A stretch of DNA of 64,000 nucleotides from Zantedeschia hybrid cultivar (lineage: Eukaryota > Streptophyta > Magnoliopsida > Alismatales > Araceae), in the NCBI GenBank assembly GCA_030544215.1, contig JARZZO010000002.1:59030650-59094649 (forward strand), in the 5' to 3' direction. The translations under genes and the position numbers were made by a program. Below, in pieces: positions 9,840-22,109 of this stretch. The notes under the pieces were generated by a model. The model was not told the DNA's origin. It did no database searches and was given only the letters and a program-made list of their open reading frames with translations. How positions within the stretch are numbered: position 1 is the first letter of the stretch; each line of letters opens with the position of its first letter.

Positions 9840-10910
9840 GGTAAGGGGAAAGGAAAAGGAGCTAGGGACCAACCAACAAAAGGTCCTGTAAAAGCTCGTA
9901 GACTTGTTGACAGGAAACAAAAGCATACCCCAAACCCAAAAATAGGAGAGAAAAATGGCGCAAAACAAGCGGGGTAAGGTGGATCGTAAAAACCCAAAGA
10001 GGAAAAAAACATGGAGGGCCAAATGTCAAAAGCAATGGCCCACTCTCTAACTTTGCACAGAATACAAGTAATGAGCTGCTTTGAATTCCGGGAAAGGTCT
10101 TGGAAGACACAGAGATTCTGCTCGCACCGAAGTGTTCAAAGAGTGGCATTAAGAATCATCCACCAGACCTTATCCATCGAATTTGCCCATGATCTGTTCC
10201 ACTGGTGAAACAACTCTTTCACCCCCTCAATAGGGTGCCATTGCATTCCCATCAAAGAGAGCAGATCAATCCAAACAGAGATTGATAGAGGGCGGCTAAG
10301 TAGGAAGTGATCCAAGGACTCCGGTTGAGAGCTACAAAAGCAGCATAACGGCTGATGTTCAGGAGGAAAGGGATCAACCAATCACAGGTAGGCATCCTCC
10401 CATGTATCATCCTCCACATCAGGAACTTAGCCTTGAGAGGGGACTTAGGCATCCATATCTGGTGGCAAAGATGTTCCTTAATGCTGCCTCCAAAAGCAAT
10501 CAAGGTGATGGCAGACCTGAGGCTGAGGGAGAAGGAACCACCGTTGGTCCATCTCCGTCGTGTAGAATCACAAGCCTCCAGCTTTAGAGAATGATCTTGG
10601 ATCATGGTGAAAAGGGCTGACAGCTTAGCAATCTCCTCATCTCTAAGATTCCTCCTGAAAACAGGAGGTCAAACTGTCATGTTGGTCAGGGAGGAGTTGA
10701 CTGAAGCAAAATACCAAGCTGCAAAGCCAGACTATAGACACAAGGAAAGAGGTCACCAAGTGATCTGAAGGCACATCATTTATCCTCCTAAAAATAATTA
10801 TGGGAAGACAATTTTTAAATTTTTGACCTTTATCTCCCACAACCCCAATCCCCGCTCCAGCTATATCCTCGTCCAGTTTCCACAAACTCTATTTTATAGC
10901 CACCTGCTAG
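9840..10910 (-). pseudogene. LINE ORF2 fragment (zinc-binding RT C-terminus)
   Basis: Minus-strand remnant of an L1-type LINE ORF2. The reading at 10252-10605 contains HQIWMPKSPLKAKFLMWRM followed by IHGRMPTCDWL, the conserved block of the zf-RVT domain downstream of plant LINE reverse transcriptases. A frameshift leads to 10136-10381, with CCFCSSQPESLDHFLLSRP, the Cys/His part of the same domain. Upstream, 10643-10885 reads LDEDIAGAGIGVVGDKG, compatible with the segment before it. Endonuclease and RT proper are missing, so the element is 5'-truncated or eroded. No poly(A) or target-site duplication was identified. Confidence 0.75.
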
Positions 10911-11206
10911 TGAACAGGCCACTGTTGCATCTGCCATCAACTAATTCCAATGCATCAGCTAGATGCCGCTGTCACATGCTGCTTCCAGCCTCACTACTTC
11001 TACCGAAGGAGGTAATAGGGTGTTTACTTACAGATTGTTTTTATGTTTTTGCTTTCAATTTTTATTTTAGGCAGAAAATGGTAAGCAAGAGGTGTTTGGC
11101 AACCACTTTCCTAATTTTTAGGTAAGAATCCAACTCTTTGTAAATCACTCTCAAAAGAAAAAAACTTGTGAGTTGTTTTGTTCTTGAGGAAAACCAGCAA
11201 GAGGAC

Positions 11207-12342
11207 CCATGCATTCATCTGCCTTCTCTCTCTCTCTCTCCTCCGTCCACAACTTATCTCCTTCTCTCACGGCCAACTTCCTCTCTATCCGCTCCTCCGC
11301 ATCAATGAGAGCAGCCCTTGCAGCGTCATGAGGCATTCAGCCACCTGCAAGTTGAACTCACCATCTCCTATAAGCAACCAGGCTCCACGGCACCGTACGA
11401 CGGGTGCACCGGGTGGCTGCAGCAGGTGGACAAGGATGCAGATACAGCTTCGAGGGAAGGGGATCAGACATGGACAACAGTGATGGAGGACAGCGGCTCT
11501 GTCAACGTGGGGAAAGCGGAGAGTGGTAATGATAGTGGAGGCAAAGATTGATGTTCACCAAACAGGTCTGTCAAATTTTCAAAATATATTTTAATTTTTC
11601 CAAACACTCAAACAGATGAGACAGTACTTTTAAAAATTGAAACAAAAAGTGAAACAAAACAAACTCTGAGAACAAAATAGCTTTAGAAAAAAAGTTGCTC
11701 CCAAACACTCTATAAAACACTTCCACCCAGACTCAATTGATTTTTTTTATCTTTTCTTTCCCCGTTCTTTCTTGCCATTCCTCCCCCATGCATTCATCCA
11801 CCCGCTCTCTCTCTCTCCTCCATATCCACAACTGATCTCCTCTCACGGTCAACTTCCTCTCTATCCGCTCCTCCGCATCAATGAGAGCAGCCCTTTTGCA
11901 GTGTCACGAGGCCTTCAGCCACCTGCAAGTTCTGCCATTAGTCCCGGCAAACAGAACTCACCATCTCCTATAAGCAACCAGGCTCGACGGCACCGCATGA
12001 CGGGTGCACTGGGTGGCTGCTGCAGGTGGACAAGGATGCAGATGCAGCTGCGAGGGAAGGGGATCAGACATGGACAACAGTGATGGAGGGCAGCGGCTCT
12101 GTCAATGTGGGAAAAGCGGAGAGTGGTAATGATAGTGGAGGCAAAGATTGATGTTCACCAAACAGGTCTGTCAAATTTTCAAAATATATTTTAATTTTGC
12201 CAAACACTCAAACAGATGAGACAGTACTTTTAAAAATTGAAACAAAAAGTGAAACAAAACAAACTCTGAGAACAAAATAGCTTTAGAAAAAAAGTTGCTC
12301 CCAAACACTCTATAAAACACTTCCACCCAGACTCAATTGATT
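11207..12342. repeat. Tandem direct duplication, two units of about 0.55 kb
   Basis: Unit 1 (about 11207-11742) and unit 2 (about 11785-12342) are direct copies. From ACTCACCATCTCCTATAAGC to TCCACCCAGACTCAATTGAT they run in step at an offset of 600 bp. Earlier the offset is about 575, because unit 2 carries roughly 25 extra bases near 11932-11958. Both units start with CCCATGCATTCATC and a CT-rich run. Readings in the units (about 100 codons at 11178-11483 and 11772-12083) are similar to each other but not to any family I know. The AT-rich second half resembles a MITE end (CAAACACTC, TTAAAAATTGAAAC). Confidence 0.85.
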
Positions 12343-12589
12343 CCCACCCCCCCCCCCTCTTTCCCCTCTCAACCTCCCACATGAACAACCAGCCGGAATC
12401 TGCCACTATTGGCCAGAGCTGGTCAGTTCCAGTTTAGAACCAGAACCAGAACCAAAGCAGGGCACACATGCACAGTAACATTCTGTTTAAGCATCCACCT
12501 AATTTTGTCACAAATTTTCGCAAACCTTTTTGTGCTCCTAAGACATTATCTAGAGTCAACCTGCCATCCACAAATCTTTCTAGCAAAAC

Positions 12590-12890
12590 TCTTGGAGGGT
12601 ATCACCATGATTTGTTGTCTATGTGGAGAAGAAGCGGAGATTCTTGATCATCTTTTTGTTGTGTATTCCTTTACTCGGGAGGCTTTGCAGTGCATGTTTG
12701 AGAAGAATCATTGTGCAAATCAGCTCCCAGCTAGCATAGAGGGACTGCTCCTGCATTGGAAATAAAGGTGGAGTCTTAAAGGTGATTGCATTGGTTGGTG
12801 GCTCAACCTTTGGGCTACATGGAGGAAGAGGAGTAGAGAAGTATTCAAGAGTGAAACCAAGATCACAAAAAAAGATATCCCAGTTTATCT
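12590..12890 (+). pseudogene. LINE ORF2 C-terminal fragment, plus strand
   Basis: The reading contains CCLCGEEAEILDHLFVVYSF, the zf-RVT Cys/His pattern of plant LINE ORF2. After a stop or frameshift near 12764 comes CIGWWLNLWATWRKRSREVF, the usual segment that follows it. Upstream domains are absent. It is the only clear LINE fragment on the plus strand. Confidence 0.65.
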
Positions 12891-12969
12891 GTGCTAGCAT
12901 TCAGAATGGGCTAGCCCTTTTTACCTGCGCTAGCATTAAGAATGGGCTAGCCCTTCAGTGTGGATGAGC

Positions 12970-13690
12970 TGAACACCTCATTTTTTGTCCCTCTGAGGAT
13001 ATATCACTTCTCACACCATGTTGGTGGAGTTCCTTTGCATAGACTAGAGGGATTCTGCATAGTTTCTAAACTTGAAATTTCTGGGAGCCTGCGTAGTCTC
13101 TAAACTTGTAAATTCCCTTTCTTTTCAACAAAACTGTGGTGCTATCAACTTCCGAAGAAAAAAACTGCAATCCACAGAAGCAGTCTGGTGTTTATCAATC
13201 ACTTTGATGTATTACCCTTCTTCAATCTGATCATCATGGCCTTTGCAACAATCTTGCAACAACTGTTCCCTTATAGATCTATATACTGAACCAACTCTTC
13301 AGCCCCTTCCACCTTTGGAAAGCAACAAAAGAATGAAAGATACACAGAGATGAAACAGTTAATAACAGACAATGATCTGCCCTGAAATTTATTTAGCAAA
13401 GTGAGCCTTATTTAATCACCTCACAATAATCTGCATACAAGCCAGACAGGGATGGAGATTTCCTACCCTCCATGCTGAAAGACAGATTTCGTCTTCACTA
13501 AATGGTTGACATCTACTCTTCATACTCAGCCAGCCTTGCAAGAGGCCACTCATGTTCGCAGGCCTCCAAGTGTTTTTTCCTCCAGAAAAGGTTCCTATAA
13601 CTTCTATGCTTCTTAGTTATTTTTTAATGTTCTTTCATAAAATATCATCTCAAATGCCCAGCCCACATCTAGGCATCTAAGGCTAAAGCA
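12970..13690. other. Unassigned sequence
   Basis: No recognisable gene, RNA or repeat. A 27-bp near-repeat (CTGTGCTAGCATTCAGAATG / CTGCGCTAGCATTAAGAATG) lies just before it at about 12889-12955. Confidence 0.4.
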
Positions 13691-13721
13691 AACGCCAAGT
13701 CACCTCGCACCCTTGATTATG

Positions 13722-14325
13722 TAGACCATAAGAGAAACAATAAAACATGAAATCCATAGAAGAACCAAGAGAAGTCAACCTTTTTTTTTGGAAGTAATAC
13801 CAAGAGAAGTCAACTTGAATTGCCATCTTGCGTGAGGAGCAATGGATGACTGTAACTTGGTCAAAACTCCGTGACAATAGTGTTGGAAAAGCACGAGACA
13901 TACGAAGTTAAATCTGTTTCTCAAGATTTAAGGGTGACAATTAGTAGAAATAAGCATTCCCTGGCTGGTATACATTTAGACAGATGGCATAAAGGCCAGC
14001 TTACTCTAAAAGCCTGGTTATTTTCATGGACAGCTAAAACATGGAGAAAATTAGGCAGTCTGGATCTCTATTGTATATATGTCATAAGAGAAACAGCAAA
14101 ACATGAAATTCATGTGGAAACTTATAGAAGTCAATTTGAGCCGTCATCTTTCATGAGGAGCGATGGGTGACTGTAAATTGGTCAAAGCTTGGTGACAACT
14201 GTTGATAAAGCACTAGACATAATAAGTGAAAATCTTTCTGTCCAAATTTGAGAGTGAGAGTAGTAGCAATAAGCATTCCCAACCTCGCATACATGTAGAC
14301 AGATGGCAGAAAGGCCTGTCTACTT
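13722..14325. repeat. Diverged direct duplication of about 300 bp
   Basis: About 13722-14012 and 14083-14325 are related in direct orientation. Both contain CATAAGAGAAACA, AAAACATGAAAT, GAAGTCAA, GAGGAGC.ATGG.TGACTGTAA, AATAAGCATTCCC and GTAGACAGATGGCA.AAAGGCC or close variants. The short readings are not convincing as genes. Confidence 0.65.
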
Positions 14326-14329
14326 TAAA

Positions 14330-16172
14330 CACAAATACAAATACAGGCAAGGTTCAATGCATGTCCTTCTCCACTGGGGAGTTCCCTTTGCAGTGAAGAA
14401 CCACAGAAGGAATCCTAGCCCTTCAGATCTGACATGTGGTGGACCGCAGATATGGCAATTTACAAGAGGCGCTTGTGGAGGGAAACAATAAAGAATAGAC
14501 AAAGTAGCATTGGAGTGCTGACTGCAGATTGTAATGGATTTGCGCGGTTAGCATTTTGGCCTGTTTTTTTTCCCAAAAAACATAAGAAAAGAACACATCA
14601 AAAAAGAAAATAGTCCTTTTAAAAAATGTGCATGACACTAATAGAGCACCATTATTGATTGCACAGATGAATGAGGACAGGGCACCATTGATCTCCATGG
14701 TTATTCAAACCATGTTGATAAGGAATCGACCTATCGAACCTGGAAGGATGTGAAAGAGAGTTATGTGAATGACGAATCAGAACAGGGCACCATTAGTAGC
14801 AGCCTCTTCATAGGTAGCTCATCAGTAGGAACAACCATCTTGTCTCACTTGTATTATGCAAATGCCACTAGGCCCATTGCAAATACTGATTCTTACTTTA
14901 AGAGGCTTTGAGATAATCCCAAGTCTGAGAATCAGTTTGACAAGATATACCATAGGAATGAACATTTGACAAGGAGATTGGAAGAGATAAAAAGAACATC
15001 ATGAGTTCTAGAGATGAATCACTGCCTGTGACACGTGGTTATGCCACTAGTAAGAGACATCGGAATATAACTGAGACAAGCAAGTTAGCAATTAAGGTGC
15101 CTAAGTATGGAAAGGCACACAGTTTAATTCAGTACTTTATAAGCATTTTTTGAAGGCATGCTCTACAATAACATGCATACATGACGCACCTCATTGGTCT
15201 CTAGCAAAGTCCTTCAAAAAGTTCACATGTTAGGGGAAAAATATTATGACAAAAGGAATGGTACGAACAGGGTCCTACGCATGGTAAGTGGGATGAAGTG
15301 CATGAGTAAGGACAGGAGGCCTAGGGGTCAGTGATCTCAGATCAAGAAGGCTATGGTGGAAAAATGGTGTGAGTACTCATAAAAGGTCATGGGAGCTGTT
15401 GGACTGCAGATACTTCATTAAACCATAAAAAAGGAGGCAATATGCCGTTGAAACCTAAATGCAAGGCAGGTACTTCCCCAGATATGAAAGCAGATGTCAG
15501 GATGGCAAATTACTTCAAATAGTGTTTCAAGGCTGTTCAGGAGGATGAAGGTGAAGAAAAGCTTTTAGCAAGATAATAGGGAAGGAAATAAAAGCCTTGC
15601 CAAAACTTATTGTGAACTTTAGGCCTGCACAAAAGATCAAGAACAAAGGAGATCTATATGGAAGTAAGACACAGCCACCGGCATGAGTACCTATTTACAA
15701 AGGAAACTTGTTACAAGGAAAGACATGGAGCCTCAAACAGTTATTAGGCAACATGTATGAGACAAAGCACATGAGGTCCCACTAAGACAGACAACTGTGG
15801 CTTGGAAAAGATAAAGAATTTTAAAACTCAGCAAGGTTTGCCATCTCAGATCATGGCTTCACCTTGGGGTGGTTGGAGAGAAGAGATCTCAGTAAAATCT
15901 CATAAGATTAAGACAAAATATTGGGACATATATGTATGATAACAACACTATAAATGCATGCATATAATACATGTGATATACACATACATGCAAGGAATGC
16001 TATATTGGATCTCAACATCATCTCAAAGGATCAAAGAGAAGAGATCTCAAAGAGAGAATGATGGCCAAGTCATGATCATCTTATACTTTTCAAAAAAACT
16101 TTAAATTTTATGTATGCAGCCATTAAATATCATTAGATTAACATTATATTCATAAGAAGAATGCAAAAGAAA

Positions 16173-16180
<8 letters not shown>
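14330..16180. other. Unassigned sequence
   Basis: No ORF of useful length and no recognisable domain. Purine-rich readings on the plus strand are full of stops; an eroded transposon is possible but not shown. Confidence 0.35.
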
Positions 16181-16211
<31 letters not shown>

Positions 16212-16290
16212 ATTGCTTTCTTGAATCTCAATGACATATATATATATATATATATATATATAAGGATTGCTTTCTTGAATCTCAATGACA
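16181..16290. repeat. Duplicated (TA)n microsatellite plus 29-bp flank
   Basis: A TA run (16181-16208) and the following AAGGATTGCTTTCTTGAATC...CAATGACA segment are repeated immediately (TA run 16236-16261, flank to 16290). This is a tandem duplication of about 55 bp with a microsatellite inside each unit. Confidence 0.9.
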
Positions 16291-16299
16291 TTTAAATGT

Positions 16300-18060
16300 G
16301 TTAGAAAACTCCTCATTAGTCATCATATCCCCTCCTCTATCGGCCTTCTCATCTTCTCCCCCTCCTCCTTTATCATACTCTTTTTCATTGTTCTTCCTCT
16401 ATATTGCTCTTATTCTTGATCTCGGTCGAGCTTCATCTCAGCCTCTCAGGACCCTCGGAGAGATAGAGATTCTCAAAAAATCTCGGAAGAGATGGTGAAC
16501 CATGCAACTCAATTATGATGCTTCTTTCGAAGCTATAGAAACACTGGAAAAAAAGTTATCAGAAGCAAAGGGGCCATAAAGATCAGATGTTTTGCAAGCT
16601 TGTTTTCAGAAATAGTCACTAATGAAGGATAAGCATTACAAGATTTGTAATTCAAATGAGAAGACTTTATTCCATGGATGCCCATTTACTTTGTTCAATC
16701 AGCAGGATTGGCAATTGTATGCATCATCCGACAGTTGCATAAACCCTGAGAAAAGCAGGGAATCTGCAAAAACCAACCTCCGTTTCTGGAGGTAAGGATT
16801 GCAGCTGACCATGTGTGACATGACTTGTGTAAGGATAGAAGGCAAATGAGACACATCAGAAGGCAGGGAACCTGAAATAGCCCACCATTTCAACATCAAG
16901 ATGGTTTGAATGCACAACCTCCATTTCCCGAGGTAAGTGCTGAGGCCAACCGAGAGCCGGTGATGGATTAGAATACAAGTCAAATGAGACACACTAGGAC
17001 AACAAACCAGACATTAGCATGTAGTTTCATTGTTATAATCAAATGGGAGGCGTAAGTTGGGGATCCAAAGAGCAAAGCTCAATCCCGAGGGTTGGGTGCC
17101 TTCATCACAGACTCACAAATCATAACCTGGTCTTAATTGTTTCATTGTCATTTTATTAAGGCTAATTAAATGGATAGTTAAATCCTTTAAAATAATATCC
17201 ATACAAGTTCTTTTTGCATATGCAGTGTCATACACGGATTACTGCAATGGCACTCCATAATTTTGATGGAATATGAACAGAGCTAGTGTCATACTTTCCC
17301 TCGGGTTGTGTTATCCCGCCTTAAGTTAAACCAAGCATAAAACCAAATGTCATTGCAAGTTTGTAGATGCAAACAAAAGCATGTTTGAGGAGTATCCTAC
17401 CCTTCAAAAAAAAAGAAAACATATAACTCAACAAAAGAATCAACCATGAACCTGGCTTTATAGAGAACATAATATCCTCACAGACTCCAAGCATAAACTT
17501 TAGCATGACAAAAAAACAACAGAACCTAATAATTCAAGGCAAGTATATTCTCCAAGATTACAAGCTAAGAAGGATAAAACTCAACGAGTCAAGGCAAGTA
17601 TATTCACCAAGATTGCAAGAACTACCTGAATGGCTGGCCTACTGTTAACCTTTAAAAACAACTGCCTCCAAGATTTTCCAATAATAAGGGGGAAAACTCT
17701 CAGACGAAACACCAAACTCCTATACACCAGAACAAGTTAGGAAAAATATCAAAATAAAGAATGAGAATCACACCGAGGAATTTACGGCACCAAGCTCATC
17801 GCACTGCAAGTTAGTGCAAATCGCAAAACTAATGCACAAGATTTCGTCCCCATCACAGTGCTGGGCGAAGATAAATAGAGCCACTCAATGCAACAGCACA
17901 AAAGAACCCAAAATTCACATTCCAAACAACAAGCACACACATTGCAACCAGCACCAAAACACAAAACCCTAAATCACAAAATTTAGCCCACAACAGCAAG
18001 GCAACACCACAAAAGGGGCAAAAGGAAAGAAAAATCCGCTGAGGAAGATAAAGATACAAG
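16300..18060. other. Unassigned sequence, possibly intronic
   Basis: Non-repetitive sequence with no clear exon. It lies downstream (minus strand) of the putative leader at 18076-18250 and could hold that gene's first intron and later exons. A near-repeat (GGCAAGTATATTC.CCAAGATT.CAAG) occurs at about 17536-17565 and 17591-17620. Confidence 0.3.
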
Positions 18061-18075
18061 GTAAGGATAACTCAC

Positions 18076-18281
18076 CAAGACAACACGACAAAACCCTAAT
18101 TCAGCATGAAAGAACCGGGGCCTGCGGGAAGAAGCAGGGAAGCCAAAAAAGATCGCGATTCCGCCTCCCCAGCAGCGCCCCTCCGCACCATCTTCCCGCC
18201 CAACAAGGCCGACGCCAGCCCTCCCCCCTCAAAAAAACCCTAGAACCAAGACCCAAAAATCACCTTTTGGCACAATTTATA
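18076..18281 (-). promoter_or_regulatory. Putative promoter, 5' leader and leader-intron donor of an unidentified minus-strand gene
   Basis: On the minus strand TATAAATT (18274-18281) is followed about 30 bp on by TCTAGGGTTTTTTTGAGG, a typical plant transcription-start context. A 31-codon reading from ATG at 18191 to TAG at 18096 follows and may be an upstream ORF. Then comes TTAGGGTTTTGTCGTGTTG and a strong splice donor, GTGAGT, at 18070-18075. Further upstream (18300-18660) is GC-richer. No main coding exon was recognised, so the downstream product is unknown. Confidence 0.35.
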
Positions 18282-18982
18282 GGGAGAAAAGGGGGGGAAA
18301 GCGAGGCCTTTGGTGAAGAACCATGGCGAATTTTGTGCAGAGATGAAAAAACGAGGGAGAAGAAGAAAGAAACAGGTTAGAGAGAGAAAGAGAGGAATTC
18401 CCAAGTTGGGGAGGGGAGAAGAGAGAGAGAAGAAAATTCCAATCCCAATTGGGGTATCCGGGACTGAGGAGGGGTCACGGCAGACCTTTTTGTAGTTTCC
18501 AAGGAAATACCAGAAATGCCCCCTAAGGCTCCCCGAAACCACGGAAGTGCACCTGGTCTTCCACCGCCACTGGGGCCATTTGACGAAACCGCCCCGGCCA
18601 TGTTGTCCCGCGTCCGCCAAAACCTTTTTGAATCCGGTCGCGCACGTGAGGGCAAAGACCGGCGCGATTAACGATGCAGATTGCTCGCGCCTGCCGCGTG
18701 AGAGGCTGTCCTCGATCTGTGGAGATGTTGATGCATCACAAGCGTGCAGATATTCAAAACTTTAAACATTGTTATTACTGAATAATTAGCTCTATGTCGG
18801 AGGGAAAATTATCAAATTTGAATAAATTAGTTTTATAATTAATATAAGTCAAGTTAATTTTTTACAATTATCAAATAAAATTAACACATTAATTTCAAAA
18901 AAAAATACTTATTCAAAAATGACATAATAACTATTAAAATGTTTAGACAAAATATAGTTTTTCCAAAACTTCCAGACAACTC

Positions 18983-19242
18983 AACTCAATGCCTAGGTTT
19001 TGAGTTTGAGTTCGGGCCTCATTAATATGGTATTAGAACGGGTCTTTCCTAATGGATTGTTCTATTTCACCCGATCCGTTCATAGCGTCAATTATATCGT
19101 AACCATTCGGATTCGGCGTCAGGAGGAGTGTTGAAGTTTAGTCCTATATCAAATTCTCTATGAGCGCCTTCCCTCTATATATGTTGAGGATTCCCATAAC
19201 TCAATACCTAGGTTTTGAGTTCGAGTTCGGATCTCATTAACA
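18983..19242 (+). mobile_element. TRIM-like LTR retrotransposon remnant, 5'-truncated
   Basis: A 3' LTR of 114 bp begins TGTTGAAGTTTAGTCCTATA (19129) and ends CTCATTAACA (19242), preceded by the purine tract AGGAGGAG (19121-19128). About 90 bp to the left is TGGTATTAGAAC (19028-19039), close to the TGGTATCAGAGC primer-binding site complementary to initiator Met-tRNA. Immediately before it, 18983-19027 matches the last part of the LTR (CCTAGGTTTTGAGTTTGAGT, CCTCATTAATA), so the 5' LTR is truncated. No coding sequence fits between PBS and polypurine tract. This is the structure of a terminal-repeat retrotransposon in miniature. Confidence 0.7.
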
Positions 19243-19492
19243 CAAACAAACAGAGAAAAGTGGTTAATTGTGCCAGTGAGGAAGCTATAATGTAGAATCG
19301 TAGGTTTTGTCAAGACTAAACAATTTTGGTTTTGTTTTCTTTTACGTAATAAAAACTCTTCTTACATAATAGAGAAGGAAAAAGACGTACACAAAGGTTA
19401 TAACTCGTATTTATTTCATATTATGTAAAAGAAGTTGTGACAGTATAATTTTTGAGAGAGAAAGAGTTACATTCAAAAAGATAGTTACTGCA

Positions 19493-20018
19493 CCACATAG
19501 CATGCAGTCTAATTTTTCTATTTTTTAAAAAATTTTATGATGGGTCTCATTATACCTGACATGCTCGTACAATCAAGTCTTTGATTAGATGATCTAATTT
19601 TTTTTTAAAATGAGCCAATGAACAACGACTTTTTTCTTTTTTTAGATTTTTTGACTCGTCTGATCGGAGATCAAGTTCTACAAAGATGTCGAGCATGATG
19701 GGGTTTATCGTAACAAAGTTTCTAAAAATAAATAAAAAATAAAAAAAATTGGCTTGCTACCTTAGAGCGACAAAGTTTTTTTTTTAATTTTTAAAATTTT
19801 GATAATGGTTCTTATCATACCCGACATATTCATATAATCACATATTTGATGAGATGATCCCAAAAAATTAAAAAATCAAAATTGAGCCAATGACAATTTT
19901 CTATTTTTAAATTCTTTTTTTGCTCATCTAATCAGAGATCGACTATATAAGGATGCCGGGCATGATGGGGCCATCATAAAAAATGATTTTAAAAAATAAA
20001 AAAATGACTTACTACTAT
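19493..20018. repeat. Two tandem MITE-like units of about 260 bp
   Basis: Unit 1 (about 19493-19762) and unit 2 (about 19763-20018) are diverged direct copies. Each runs from an AT-rich stretch through CTCATTATACCTGACATGCT (unit 2: CTTATCATACCCGACATATT), TTTGATTAGATGATC, GAGCCAATGA, GATCGGAGATCAAG and GCATGATGGGG to GGCTTGCTACC or GACTTACTACT. The GACATGCTCGTA and TCGAGCATGATGGG halves are partly complementary, so each unit can also fold back. Confidence 0.6.
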
Positions 20019-20039
20019 AGCCATCTGATCTAACACCGT

Positions 20040-20450
20040 CCGATTTGTTAGATGAAAAAGATGATGGCTCGTCAAGGAGGCACGAAAAGGACTGGTTTTT
20101 GCAGGAAAAACGCGCCTTTTTGACACTTCTCATGCCGAGCTTCTCGCTTGCGCCTCTCCTGTGGAGCTCCTTCCTTGCTGGCTGGAACGGGCGCACCTGG
20201 GGGACGCAGTAGTGGTGTAGCTGGAGCTGTGGGGCTTGCAATGGCAGAGCAGGCATGGGCATGGCCGAGGAGACTGTGGAGTTCTTCTTCTGTGTCTCTT
20301 GCTCCTTCCTCTGGCCTTGGGTGGTGGTGTGGATGTGGAGCTACAGAGGGACCAAGCAAGGAGCACCAGCGAGTAGGAGACATCACACACAAACCTGAGG
20401 AGGGAGTGGAGGATGCCACTGTAGGACCCGTCAGGGCGTGAGGGATATTT
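20040..20450 (-). other. GC-rich island with an unrecognised open reading
   Basis: A minus-strand reading of 115 codons (20072-20419) is Pro/Ala/His/Glu-rich, and overlapping frames are open too. That overlap suggests composition rather than coding. It may be a captured gene fragment, since it follows directly on the MITE pair, but no family is recognised. Confidence 0.2.
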
Positions 20451-21224
20451 CGAACGTGGTGAAGACCGCTTGTTTGCCCGATGAGTGCAGATTGTCTACG
20501 ACCAGGGTGTTTGGGTGGGATGAGATTTTAGGAGTTTTTGGTCCCTCCCTCTTCTGTCCTCTTTACTATTCGTCTTGTTCGATTGATACTTGCTGCACAA
20601 CTAGTCCGTATAGACCACGTGACCAACTCAGTTAGTTGAACACATAATTAGTTTCATAATATTTGTTATTAGTTGTGCAACAAGTATTACTCGTCTTATT
20701 TTTATAGGGATATTTGCAGATACCATCCAAACTCGGCTGCAGTTATTCTATAGACAGTTACCTCCAAGGAAACAACAAGATACACGTGGAGGGCCAAAGA
20801 TCCTCACCTTTTTTTTGTATCTATGTACAAAGAAAGAGGAAGATTCTTGCGTATATGTCCTCAGGTTGTTCAACATTTACAGAATCATCTCTAAGTAATT
20901 TCATTTCATAAAGAATCGTTATTACATACTTTTCGATTAAAAAATAAGGGGAATTAGTCCTAAGTAATTTAGAAAAACACAAAATGTAGATTTGGTTAAT
21001 TTCAAAATCTAGTATACTTTAATCGTGGGAGATTTTGATGTGTGATTATGAATTGTAAGTATGGTTTAGTTTCTAAATTATAATTTAAATTCTATTAAGA
21101 TTAAGATTAAGAATTTTTTGATATCATCTATTATAATCTATGTATGTTAGGATTAACCCTCCTAACTCTAATATTAAAGGGGTTTTAAAATTTTGAAGAG
21201 ATTATTCCTTTTTTTTTCTTTTTC

Positions 21225-21256
<32 letters not shown>

Positions 21257-21770
21257 CAAAAAATAGCCTTAGCTTACGAGTAGTTGTAGATAAATATCAA
21301 GATTGGAGACTTTATTCCTAAATAGCTTGCGATTACAAGCGATTAACGATAAATATCGAGAAATGGAGAGTTTAGTTCCTAAATATGAATTAAAAATCCT
21401 TAATATAAAAGAAATGATGTGTTTAAAAACTTTTGTACTAAGACTAAAGTAGTCCTAGATCACAACTCTTGCACTTGGACGCGGTCTTAAAATCCAATGA
21501 CACACATCCTGCAGTAGCAGTGCAATCGCACACGAGACACCATCCAGCAGCAAGCAGTTTGCCGAGCTTGGCCCGCTCTATTGTCATCTACATTATTTTA
21601 TTTTTTTATTGTCTTTAAAATCAAATTACAACATGGGAGGGCAATGAATCCGTAAAACATTCCATATATAATTATGGATAGCCGATGTATGATTTGTATT
21701 TGCATGTACCTCCGTTAATTTAAAACAAATTAGCAAATAATCTCTTAAAAAATTCTATATTGACAAATCA
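20450..21770. other. Unassigned AT-rich sequence
   Basis: No gene, RNA or terminal repeat recognised. It contains a homopolymer junction described separately. Confidence 0.4.
21210..21254. repeat. Poly-T/poly-G homopolymer junction
   Basis: A T-rich run is followed directly by 20 consecutive G (21235-21254). Such a tract can form a G-quadruplex; it is also an error-prone site for assembly. Confidence 0.9.
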
Positions 21771-21779
21771 CCCCCTTGG

Positions 21780-22096
21780 GTGTCATTTGGTGCACTGTAA
21801 AACGCCGTAAAACATCTTAAACAACTGTAAAACGGTGTTTTCCTTTTGTTTTAAGTACTATAAATCTTTTTACGATACTTCATATGTTTGGTACATTCAT
21901 CGTAAATTACTATATTTCAAGATCAATTGACCCCCAAAATCATCTTTTTACTTGACTTTGATCTACAGTCATAGAGCACCGTAAACCAAAACAAATGTTT
22001 TTTGAAATCAGGGAATTTATGTTCATTTTTCGCTAATTTAAAATCAGTAATTTTAAAACCAAGATTTTACAACATTTTACATCACACCGAACGGCA
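21780..22096. mobile_element. MITE of the TGTAAAAC family
   Basis: A 317-bp element begins GTGTCATTTGGTGCACTGTA and ends TGTAAAATGTTGTAAAATC-like sequence on the other strand (last bases CACACCGAACGGCAC). The two 23-bp ends match at about 17 positions as an inverted repeat. Inside are GCCGTAAAAC, ACTGTAAAACGG and AAATCAGTAATTTTAAAA, as in the palindrome modules. No target-site duplication is evident, so the limits may be off by a few bases. Confidence 0.6.
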
Positions 22097-22109
22097 CGTA
22101 ACACCTACC

